64,000 bases of DNA. Source: Reinekea sp. G2M2-21. GTDB lineage: Bacteria; Pseudomonadota; Gammaproteobacteria; Pseudomonadales; Natronospirillaceae. Positions 7,260 through 13,661 of this stretch are shown piece after piece. The notes under the pieces were generated by a model. It worked only from the letters and a program-made list of their open reading frames with translations, was not told the DNA's origin and ran no database searches. Positions within the stretch are counted from its first letter, which is position 1. Every line of letters starts with the position of its first letter. The position numbers and the translations under genes are program-made. The stretch is from assembly GCF_015687175.1 (NCBI RefSeq), contig NZ_JADPQG010000007.1:1-64000 (forward strand), given 5' to 3'.

Positions 7260-7476
7260 TTTTTCCTTTATTTATCTGTCCGGAACAAATTCTTCGTAAC
7301 CAGCAAAAAGTTTCAGCGTTCTATCGTTCGCATCCCAAACAGCAACAGGAGCACCCTTGTTTACAATAGACAATTCACGAGCTCTATTTTCAGCTTCTAC
7401 CTGATCATCCAGGGTTGGATCATTATCTTGCGGATTCAAATACATCCCATATCGAAAGCGCATGTTTTTCCTTCAA
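7260..7476 (-). repeat. Duplicated cassette, copy B
   Basis: Near-identical partner of 3953-4169; see that entry. The copy is bounded by AAGGAAAAA-type junctions on both sides and lies next to different genes. Confidence 0.9.
7272..7463 (-). CDS. 63-residue array protein, duplicated copy B
   Basis: Same protein as that at 3965-4156 apart from Asp for Ala at residue 62. TGAAGGAAAAAC stands between the stop of the upstream gene and this ATG. After its stop comes AAAGGAAAAAA and then about 150 bases without a gene before the large 406-residue protein. Confidence 0.75.
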   Translation of the reverse strand: MRFRYGMYLNPQDNDPTLDDQVEAENRARELSIVNKGAPVAVWDANDRTLKLFAGYEEFVPDR

Positions 7477-7703
7477 CTTTTTAGTTTAACGATTTCAAGC
7501 TTACGATCTAATTCAAGATCTGCTTTCGTTTGAGTATTTTTAAACGCATTTACAAAATCGTCTACATGCCAGCTGCTAACGACTGGTTCCACTGTCCCCG
7601 AAATGCAAAATTTCGCTATGACATCGTCCTTCATTGCAAAATCAGATACCTTCTCATAATTGAGAAATCTTGCTGATGCTACATTTTGAATTGAGTGATT
7701 CAA
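7473..7703 (-). CDS. Small soluble array protein, unknown
   Basis: A 76-residue protein with a TTG start placed one base after AAGAAAAAG; an internal ATG (MKDDVIAKF) is a possible alternative. The C-terminus is a charged helix. Its TGA stop sits in TTGAAGGAAAAAC, the clearest example of the junction. No family recognised. Confidence 0.55.
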   Translation of the reverse strand: MNHSIQNVASARFLNYEKVSDFAMKDDVIAKFCISGTVEPVVSSWHVDDFVNAFKNTQTKADLELDRKLEIVKLKS

Positions 7704-7710
7704 CTTTTTC

Positions 7711-7890
7711 TTACTCGTCGTCAGTTGTTGCTACAAAAAGCTCTACCACATCGTCGCGATATTCAGCGACAACATCTCGCTGCTGCTTCTCTGTCAATGC
7801 GTCCCATTCCTCCTGGGTGTAATCAAGCTCAACTTTGTTCACATCGCCATTCATTACTGCATGTAAAAAGACGTTTTTGGTAGCCATCAT
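7711..7890 (-). CDS. First cassette of the array, small acidic protein
   Basis: A 59-residue acidic helical protein (MMATKNVFLHAVMNGD...) that begins directly after AAGGAAAAA, about 40 bases downstream of the array promoter; two adjacent ATGs are available. It would be the first gene translated from the promoter at 7927-7954. No family recognised. Confidence 0.6.
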   Translation of the reverse strand: MMATKNVFLHAVMNGDVNKVELDYTQEEWDALTEKQQRDVVAEYRDDVVELFVATTDDE

Positions 7891-7926
7891 TTTTTCCTTC
7901 TCTCGAATTCTTTATGTATGCACTAC

Positions 7927-7954
7927 ATTATAGTTCCCATTGGGAACTATGCAA
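7927..7954 (-). promoter_or_regulatory. Array promoter with palindromic operator in its spacer
   Basis: Minus strand: -35 TTGCAT (7949-7954), 16-base spacer, -10 TATAAT (7927-7932). The palindrome at 7930-7950 has 10-base arms ATAGTTCCCA / TGGGAACTAT and one central base, and fills the spacer and part of both boxes. A protein bound there would block RNA polymerase. The XRE-like gene whose stop codon overlaps the site is the obvious candidate repressor (inference). Transcription would run into the first cassette 37 bases further on. Confidence 0.75.
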
Positions 7955-8156
7955 GCCTTTTCTTTACTAATCGTGTGGCCTTTGCATCAGACAAATTATC
8001 GAAGGTTTCGATGTGCGCTGAAATGTAGCTCGGTACCTTTCGCGTACCCGACAAATACTCACTCATTTTTGACTTGTGAATTTGCAGCACCTTGGCACCA
8101 TCGCTAGGCTGTAGACCCCATCGTTTTAACCAACTTTGTAGTTCGTTCTTATCCAT
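7947..8156 (-). CDS. Small XRE-like helix-turn-helix protein, copy 1
   Basis: A 69-residue protein with an XRE-type helix-turn-helix (SDGAKVLQIHKSKMSEYLSG). Its start overlaps the recombinase stop as TAATG with AAGGAAG upstream, so the two are translationally coupled. It may act as repressor of the downstream array promoter or as a directionality factor of the recombinase; neither can be decided from sequence. Copy 2 lies at 55-264 with about 60 of 69 residues the same. Confidence 0.8.
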   Translation of the reverse strand: MDKNELQSWLKRWGLQPSDGAKVLQIHKSKMSEYLSGTRKVPSYISAHIETFDNLSDAKATRLVKKRLA

Positions 8157-8908
8157 TACTTCCTTAACTCGTCAATAATTTCTTGCTGTGTTGGAGCAAC
8201 ATAAGGTTGTATTGCTGTGAGATTATGACTTCTCATCAAGGTTACCACGTCGTCATACCTTGCGTGTTCTTCCCCTTTTTTCTGCACTAGTTTCATCAGA
8301 ATTTTCGCAAAATATTTTCGGCCACTATGGCTAGAAAAAGTTGTATTCTCTCCGAAAGCCCGAACGTAAAACCTCTTAAACGCTCTTTCAAGTACGTCAC
8401 AAGCTTCATATTCAACTGATACCAGCTTGCCGTCTATATCCTTTTCTCTAATCTTCTTACTCATTGCAAACTTACGGCCTGATTCAGTTAGAAATACTTT
8501 GCTAGTTTTTTTAAGCCCTCTGTATTTTTTGTGGTCGTCTGTAGTCAGATGTTTCTTGTTAATTCGAACCAAAAAGTATTCGTCTAGTGCTTCCTTGAGC
8601 TTTGGATTTGCAACATAAACTGGCCCCGGCCTTCCGGATTTTGTGAATTCTCCAGGTATCCACCCTTCTAAACAGTACTCACCGTTCTCTCGCATAATGT
8701 GCTGAACTTCAATCTGAGCAATTTCAGAAACCCTAAGCCCGGTACATGCCGAAAAAAGAATGAGTGCGGCGTCTCTTTCAGGCGTTCTGCCAGATCCTCT
8801 AGCGACCATTACAGCATGCTTTAGCTGTGATTTTGAAAAGGCTGGCGCTCCGTTAGATTCGGATGGCGCTCGGTAATACTTCTTGTTTACCATGTAGGAA
8901 ATTACCAC
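8156..8908 (-). CDS. Short tyrosine recombinase (site-specific integrase)
   Basis: About 250 residues from a GTG at 8906-8908, or 245 from the ATG at 8891-8893. All catalytic positions of the family are visible: Arg in TGLRVSEIAQIE (R59), the beta-hairpin Lys (FTKSGRPGPVYV, K90), HSGR (H194, R197), the second His of RSHN (H228) and the nucleophile in IQPYV (Y236). Only about 30 residues precede the catalytic domain, so the usual N-terminal core-binding domain is missing. It heads the co-directional array, coupled to the XRE gene. Classical integron integrases are divergent from their cassettes and carry an extra helix that I do not see here. Confidence 0.88.
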   Translation of the reverse strand: MVISYMVNKKYYRAPSESNGAPAFSKSQLKHAVMVARGSGRTPERDAALILFSACTGLRVSEIAQIEVQHIMRENGEYCLEGWIPGEFTKSGRPGPVYVANPKLKEALDEYFLVRINKKHLTTDDHKKYRGLKKTSKVFLTESGRKFAMSKKIREKDIDGKLVSVEYEACDVLERAFKRFYVRAFGENTTFSSHSGRKYFAKILMKLVQKKGEEHARYDDVVTLMRSHNLTAIQPYVAPTQQEIIDELRK

Positions 8909-8927
8909 TCATTGAGTTTATTACCTA

Positions 8928-8956
8928 CATATACTCTGATTCCTGTCTTCAGTCAA
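8928..8956 (-). promoter_or_regulatory. Promoter of the recombinase gene
   Basis: Minus strand: -35 TTGACT (8951-8956), 17-base spacer, -10 TATATG (8928-8933). Transcription would start only about 10-15 bases before the GTG start. An imperfect inverted repeat (GTAGGTAATAAAC / GTGGTAATTTCCTAC, about 8893-8927) covers the start region and could be an operator. Confidence 0.6.
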
Positions 8957-9012
8957 CGGAACCCGCATGCTGTCTGGACTTGTCGGAAATCGCAGTACGC
9001 CCGCAAGCCAGC

Positions 9013-9044
9013 ATTTCATCATTTCATCATTTCATCATTTCATC
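9013..9044 (+). repeat. Four tandem 8-base repeats ATTTCATC
   Basis: Four perfect copies of ATTTCATC followed by a partial fifth end six bases before the -35 box of the next promoter. Such short tandem repeats can change copy number by slippage; because they lie upstream of the -35 box they would alter upstream promoter contacts rather than spacer length. Confidence 0.8.
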
Positions 9045-9050
9045 ATTATA

Positions 9051-9078
9051 TTGACACCTGATTTGATAACTGTATATT
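9051..9078 (+). promoter_or_regulatory. Promoter for the gene at 9245
   Basis: Plus strand -35 TTGACA (9051-9056), 16-base spacer, -10 TATATT (9073-9078). The leader is about 160 bases and holds no convincing gene. A short hairpin AATGC-TTTT-GCATT lies in the leader near 9116-9133. Confidence 0.6.
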
Positions 9079-9244
9079 TAACCATTGAAGGCGCGCTGCA
9101 ACGCCTGTTAGCCGATAATGCTTTTGCATTGGCGAAGGTCCAACTGGAGACCGCAGTGACTCTCAAACTACATAACGATTGCACCGCTCAAGCGTGTGCG
9201 TCTGTCGGCTGGCCACACTAGAAATGAGCGCGGAGTAATATGTT

Positions 9245-10276
9245 ATGCCTAAGAAAAACTCACACGACCACCTGAAATTCCCAACCGGATTGTCCGTCCG
9301 TCATGCCCGCCAAAAAGCGAAGCAAATTGTCCGCGATGAAAATATTCAACTGGCTAAGGCGCTGCGCCAAATTGCAACAGAGAACGGGATTGATAAGGAA
9401 TGGGCCGAAGCTATGAAGGTGCTGGCTCAAACGAGTTTGACCACCGGTGCGAAAAAGACAATCCAACAGCTTATGTTTGAAAGTCGAAAATTCGGAGTTC
9501 AGACTACCCTTGGCGACGACCATCGAAAAGAAAGCGTTACTCTGGACTGGGGTGCTGATACCGCTGATGTGGATTTTAGCTCATTGCTCGATAGCGCCCA
9601 GGAGCCTTGTATCGACGTTTCTATGTTTTCGGGCTCAGCATCAAGCGATACGAAAAAGACACTCGCTAAGCTCATCGTTGATCGGTATATCGCGATGACT
9701 GAAGAGCACCGACAAAAAGTACGTTTCATTGGAGAGCGAAAAGCTATTTATGAGTTTCTTCGGTATTCCCTGCGTTGGAGCCACCAGATCATGGGCAACC
9801 CTACATTGGCGCATTTCGATCTGTCGCATTTCAATTCTGAAAATTCTGAGTATTTGAATGTGTCTGTTGGCCCAGATAATCAATCTATTACACCTTGCCC
9901 CATTAGAAACAACACCATCGACCTGGCATTACTAGACGATACGGATCTAACCGTTAATGCCGATGGCTGGGGAAAAGGTCATGGCGAATCTCAAGACTAC
10001 GCAGTTGTGCTGAGTGAGTACCTAAACCTTCCTGAGGCTGATAGGGAAAACATTATCTTTGAAGGCGGTCGTAAGCGAATACTTGGACTAGTCAAGCGGT
10101 GCCCGCCTGAGATTCGTGGGAAGCTATACAAAAGTAGGTCGATTGCTGCTGTGATGAGTACTGTCAATATTGTTGGCAATCCTTTCGCTGAACTCGAAAA
10201 GAACGATAATCAACCGAGATGGCCTATTAGAAACACACTGTCAAAATCGTTTGGACTTCCATTTAAGCCCAAATAG
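9245..10276 (+). CDS. Unknown protein with a plasmid-type N-terminal segment
   Basis: A 343-residue soluble protein; GGAGTAATATGTT precedes the ATG. The N-terminal 60 residues (FPTGLSVRHARQKAKQIVRD, then QLAKALRQIATENGI) resemble a conserved segment of hypothetical plasmid proteins, in which a V-x-x-A-K-x-x-A-K helix is followed by a TEAL/AKENGI helix. The remainder is unknown to me. Its C-terminal half has a decayed tandem copy immediately downstream. It is transcribed divergently from the recombinase. Confidence 0.65.
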   Translation: MPKKNSHDHLKFPTGLSVRHARQKAKQIVRDENIQLAKALRQIATENGIDKEWAEAMKVLAQTSLTTGAKKTIQQLMFESRKFGVQTTLGDDHRKESVTLDWGADTADVDFSSLLDSAQEPCIDVSMFSGSASSDTKKTLAKLIVDRYIAMTEEHRQKVRFIGERKAIYEFLRYSLRWSHQIMGNPTLAHFDLSHFNSENSEYLNVSVGPDNQSITPCPIRNNTIDLALLDDTDLTVNADGWGKGHGESQDYAVVLSEYLNLPEADRENIIFEGGRKRILGLVKRCPPEIRGKLYKSRSIAAVMSTVNIVGNPFAELEKNDNQPRWPIRNTLSKSFGLPFKPK

Positions 10277-10356
10277 CCGTTTCCGATAACTTCCCTACTG
10301 ATGCCGGTTTCCACCAAATCGGCATTAATCGTTTAACCCCAGAATTTCCTCTGTTT

Positions 10357-10944
10357 TTGACCCTTGAAATCTCACCGGAAATCGCAATGCTGGTCGCTCC
10401 TATAGACCAACGAATTCTTACGAATCCAAGCTTAAACTCTTTCAACACTGATCCGTATTATGGAACTGCTGATAACTGCCCGCCATTGGTTCGATTCGCG
10501 AAGACCAGCATGAGACAGATTGCCGACATGGATTCGGAAATAGGCGAACAAATTTTCCAGAACTCTAATATGAAACTCTTTGTCACCTGGGGTAACCTAG
10601 AGGAACAATCCATACCGTGTCCCATTGAAAACAAAACTATCGACTTAAGACGGTTGGAAAAAACTGACTTAACCGTCGACGCAGATGGCTGGGACTAAGG
10701 TCACGGCGAATCGCAGGATTACTCGGTTGTACTGGCAGAATACCTAAACCTACCAGAATCCGATAGAGAAGACCTCGTCTTTAAGGGCGGTCGGAAGAGA
10801 ATACCTGGACTGATAAAACGGTGGCGGCCCGAGATCCGTTGGAAGCTTTACAAAAGCAAACCGATTGCTTCGGTGATGAACACCGTCAATATTCTTGGCA
10901 ATCCAGACGCCGAACCCGAAAAGAGCAGCAGTAAACCGAGATAG
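10357..10944 (+). pseudogene. Decayed partial duplicate of the gene at 9245
   Basis: The frame matches the C-terminal half of the preceding protein: PCPIENKTIDLRRLEKTDLT against PCPIRNNTIDLALLDDTDLT, then a TAA at 10696-10698 where the intact copy has GK, and then similarity continues in frame (GHGESQDYSVVLAEYLNLPE) to a stop at 10942-10944. DNA similarity runs a little beyond the stop. The N-terminal plasmid-type segment is absent. The part before about 10540 has no clear match. Confidence 0.8.
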
Positions 10945-11137
10945 CCTATCAGAAACACGCTATCAAAAGCAGTTCAGGGCTTCCATTAAAGGCCAAATAG
11001 TCGTTTCCAACAATTCATCATGTAAATCCAGTTTAGTTGCAGTCAGATCTTCTAATGACTTTACGCCTCTTAAAAAGGTCGCAAGTGAGGCGACAGCCTT
11101 AAGTTTCTAAATGTTTTTCGATTCTATCGGAGACCCA

Positions 11138-11192
11138 CCTCAAACTCACTGACGCGCCCAGAATTACTGATACCTAGCGAATTAGTTTGAGG
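11138..11192. terminator. Inverted repeat downstream of the hydrolase gene
   Basis: CCTCAAACT (11138-11146) and AGTTTGAGG (11184-11192) form a perfect 9-base stem with a 37-base loop between the decayed plus-strand gene and the end of the minus-strand hydrolase. It may act as a bidirectional terminator; there is no clear U-tract. Confidence 0.35.
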
Positions 11193-11210
11193 TTCTATTT
11201 CTTAGCGAGT

Positions 11211-12083
11211 TCAATCTGCTTTGGCCTCGGCTTTTGCTCTGGTTATCTCTTTAATGTTGGGAATCGAACTTAGCGGAATGCTATAGTGGACAGATGCACA
11301 TAGGTTAACCGCGGTATGTAATTGCTGCAAATGAACTAAGTGGTCTGAACTATCTACCGTTACTATTCTGGCATTTGTAAAATCTTCTGCTAATTCGAAA
11401 CAATAGCCAGGAGTGGTAAAAGTATCGTACTCACCGGTAAACAATAGAGATTGGCAGGTTGGCGCAGTCACTCTTGTATTATCAAGCTTTAGTAGTCTTT
11501 TTGTGTTCTGAATGTATTTCTGTTGATCTTGTATGGTCAGTCGCCTTAATGATCGAATCATCATCTTCTTGATTTCCTGAAAGCGAATTATTCGATCGCA
11601 ATGGTCGTGGTTCATCAAAACCCTGACTGCTGTTTGCGCAAAGTCACCAATGCAGCCATCCTCAAGTTGACGGATGGACTCTTGAATTATGGGCTTCTGG
11701 CAGGATGGGATCGACTTCATTGTTCCAGCCAATACTAAGCTTTCAACCATATCAGGAGCAAAACAGGCAAACTGATTCGCGATTACCGAACCATAACTAG
11801 CGCCAACAAGTCCCACCCGGTTAAGTTGCTTTCTTCTGAAAAAATCAATTAGGAGATCGGTGTAGAAGTCAAAACAGTATCCCGCTTCCAATAAGTCAGC
11901 ATTCCCAAAGCCAGGAAGATCTAAAACGACTACAGAACCAAAAGCTTGGAGACCCTGAGAAATGGGACGCAAGTTGGAAATGGTCTGAAAGGCGCCGCCA
12001 ATATATACCAGTGGAGGAAAATCACCATGACCATATATTTCATAGAGATATTTTTTACCTCTAAACTCCATTTCTTCTATCAT
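11211..12083 (-). CDS. Alpha/beta hydrolase
   Basis: A 290-residue cytoplasmic protein of the alpha/beta hydrolase fold: oxyanion strand around YIGGAF, the LDLPGFGNAD turn, the nucleophile elbow GASYG (Ser near residue 95), an acidic residue after the sixth strand (FTGEYDTFTTP) and a C-terminal His (SSDHLVHLQ). This completes a Ser-Asp-His triad. The substrate cannot be told; esterases, lactonases and haloperoxidase-like enzymes share this layout. An ArsR-type repressor gene lies just upstream in the same orientation, with 135 bases between. Confidence 0.8.
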   Translation of the reverse strand: MIEEMEFRGKKYLYEIYGHGDFPPLVYIGGAFQTISNLRPISQGLQAFGSVVVLDLPGFGNADLLEAGYCFDFYTDLLIDFFRRKQLNRVGLVGASYGSVIANQFACFAPDMVESLVLAGTMKSIPSCQKPIIQESIRQLEDGCIGDFAQTAVRVLMNHDHCDRIIRFQEIKKMMIRSLRRLTIQDQQKYIQNTKRLLKLDNTRVTAPTCQSLLFTGEYDTFTTPGYCFELAEDFTNARIVTVDSSDHLVHLQQLHTAVNLCASVHYSIPLSSIPNIKEITRAKAEAKAD

Positions 12084-12218
12084 AAGCCAAAGCGGTGATT
12101 GTTCAGTTATCCAAGGATGTCCCCGAGCAGTAAGGGTACGAGCTTTCGTTTAAGGCGTCCGATACCTAGCCAGTACCTACCTTTGAATCGCTTCAGCTTT
12201 TAAGTTTAGGTCGAATTC

Positions 12219-12518
12219 TTAGTTTAGTAAGCAACCTTCAGAATACTTTTTGGATAACAATGTAATCAAATCTGCGATTATGGGGTTTGATACAGAGTAG
12301 AACCTATTCTGAGACCTCTTGCGACATTTGACAATACCGCCATCACGCAAGACTTTCAAGTATTGGGATAGGGCCAATTGAGTCAGGTCACAATAGGTCA
12401 GTAAGTCGTTAGCAGCCATACCACACTCATTGTCATTGGCGAGTATGACGCACTTGAGACAATGCCTATGGGAGTTTGCCACGAAATCGGGATTCCTTTC
12501 GATTAGTTGTGCACTCAT
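12219..12518 (-). CDS. ArsR-type winged-helix repressor
   Basis: A 99-residue protein with the ArsR fold: the helix-turn-helix DLLTYCDLTQLALSQYLKVL followed by the wing region (GGIVKCRKRSQNRFYSVSN). Cysteines at HCLKC, NECG, YCD and VKC could sense metals or thiol stress; the canonical ELCVCDL arsenic motif is absent. Such proteins repress their own operon, here possibly the hydrolase gene downstream (inference). The start ATG has no strong ribosome-binding site. Confidence 0.8.
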   Translation of the reverse strand: MSAQLIERNPDFVANSHRHCLKCVILANDNECGMAANDLLTYCDLTQLALSQYLKVLRDGGIVKCRKRSQNRFYSVSNPIIADLITLLSKKYSEGCLLN

Positions 12519-12604
12519 TACTGCAAATCTGTCTCTCTAAATAATGTAAAGGTGGGCGCAGGTTAGAACGTTTGCTTGGTCTTAAACGATATATTGAGTT
12601 CAGG

Positions 12605-12628
12605 CATGCGGCGATCTTTTGCCGCATG
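12605..12628. terminator. GC-rich hairpin
   Basis: CATGCGGC (12605-12612) pairs with GCCGCATG (12621-12628) across an 8-base loop, 20 bases after the stop of the minus-strand gene at 12649. It is a likely transcription terminator, without a long U-run. Confidence 0.5.
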
Positions 12629-12648
12629 TCATACACTCTTTAAACAAC

Positions 12649-13650
12649 TTATGCAGCATCTCGCTGGATGTCTACGAGAGCAAGGGTTTGATTCACGAGA
12701 TGGTACGCTACTTCCCCAAAAGTAATAGGACCAATAAAGCCTTTGGTTGACTTTCCTTCGAGACCGGAATAGAGATAGTTCAAAATACAATTGCATGACC
12801 ATCCATTAACCAGATTCTGGCGACCGGTCAATTCATTTTCAAAAGCCTCAAGATAGTTATCCAGTGGTTTGGCAAATTGATAAGTCATTCCTTTAACAAC
12901 CGGGGCATAAAAGTCAGTAACTGCGCCATTTATTGCTTGAAATGATACATTCATTCGGGCACCGGTTGCGTCACCTACCAATGGAAATTGGGTATTAATG
13001 CTATGGTTTCGGCAGTAGTCAGCAAAATTAACCCGCTTCCCGTCAATAATGGCATCGGTCACGCTAAATCCCTTTTCGAGGAATTGTATCTTTGGACTGT
13101 AAGGATCGGGTTCGAACGTGTTTATGATGTCCACATTCGCGTATTCACCTTTCTGGAGCTTGACATGTAGCGCCACAGCTGCATTATCACGCAATCCCAA
13201 TGCGCGGCCGTATGCCACCTTTGCTCGCTTCTCAGTGCCAATATCCTCTACTGGTACGCCGGATATCCAGCCAGTGATAGCGCTGTCAAAGAGATTGGGA
13301 AACCCTGGTGCGTCCTCTGCGTATTTTGAGTGCAATTGACTCTGCGCCGGAATTATCAATAAGGTTAGATCAAAATTGGCAGCTACTGTCCCGATACCAC
13401 TGATCGTATCGATGCTATAAACTTGCAATTTAACGTTCTGAGCACCCTTTATTTCTGTCACAAACAATTTATCGTTTGCTGTCACACCACCGAGTTCTGT
13501 CATAAAATTAGCAGTTGTACCTGCAATCCAGTCTCCAGGGGGGAGCCTTTTTAGGACCTCGTGGTCCCCGGCTATGGCCAGCTTGGCGCCAGCATTAATA
13601 AGAGATATGGTTTCTTGAAGAGTTAAGAATTGATTCTTAAATGTTGTCAC
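12649..13650 (-). CDS. Unknown 333-residue protein, possibly FIST-related
   Basis: A soluble protein. The C-terminal phrase NGWSCNCILNYLYSGLEG... followed by GPITFGEVAYHLVNQTLALV recalls the end of FIST-C sensory domains (GxFTFGExxx...N.T), and the N-terminal half (LINAGAKLAIAGDHEVLKRL, ...WIAGTTANFMT) would fit a FIST-N-like part; this is only a suggestion. The start is GTG at 13648-13650 with AGGAGAAC upstream, 11 bases after the previous stop, so it is cotranslated with that gene. Confidence 0.6.
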   Translation of the reverse strand: MTTFKNQFLTLQETISLINAGAKLAIAGDHEVLKRLPPGDWIAGTTANFMTELGGVTANDKLFVTEIKGAQNVKLQVYSIDTISGIGTVAANFDLTLLIIPAQSQLHSKYAEDAPGFPNLFDSAITGWISGVPVEDIGTEKRAKVAYGRALGLRDNAAVALHVKLQKGEYANVDIINTFEPDPYSPKIQFLEKGFSVTDAIIDGKRVNFADYCRNHSINTQFPLVGDATGARMNVSFQAINGAVTDFYAPVVKGMTYQFAKPLDNYLEAFENELTGRQNLVNGWSCNCILNYLYSGLEGKSTKGFIGPITFGEVAYHLVNQTLALVDIQRDAA

Positions 13651-13661
13651 TAAAAGTTCTC

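Noticed and set aside
55-8908. Classical integron with attC sites
   Set aside because: The intergenic spaces are mostly 5-30 bases, too short for attC, I find no RYYYAAC / GTTRRRY pairs, and the recombinase is in the same direction as the cassettes.
9013-9044. CRISPR array
   Set aside because: The units are 8 bases with no spacers; this is a simple tandem repeat.
9064-9085. LexA box at AACTGTATATTTAACC
   Set aside because: Only one half-site (CTGT) is present; the second half ACAG is missing. The TATATT is better explained as a -10 box.
9095-9135. attC- or attI-like site with CGCCTGTTAGCC
   Set aside because: The apparent core GTTAGCC does not fit GTTRRRY and there is no matching partner site.
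8967-9221. Plus-strand coding frame over the repeat and promoter
   Set aside because: It spans the tandem repeat and the promoter of the next gene, has no ribosome-binding site and low-complexity content.
10895-11110. Small plus-strand gene
   Set aside because: It is an out-of-frame shadow of the decayed duplicate, whose own frame aligns with the intact gene.
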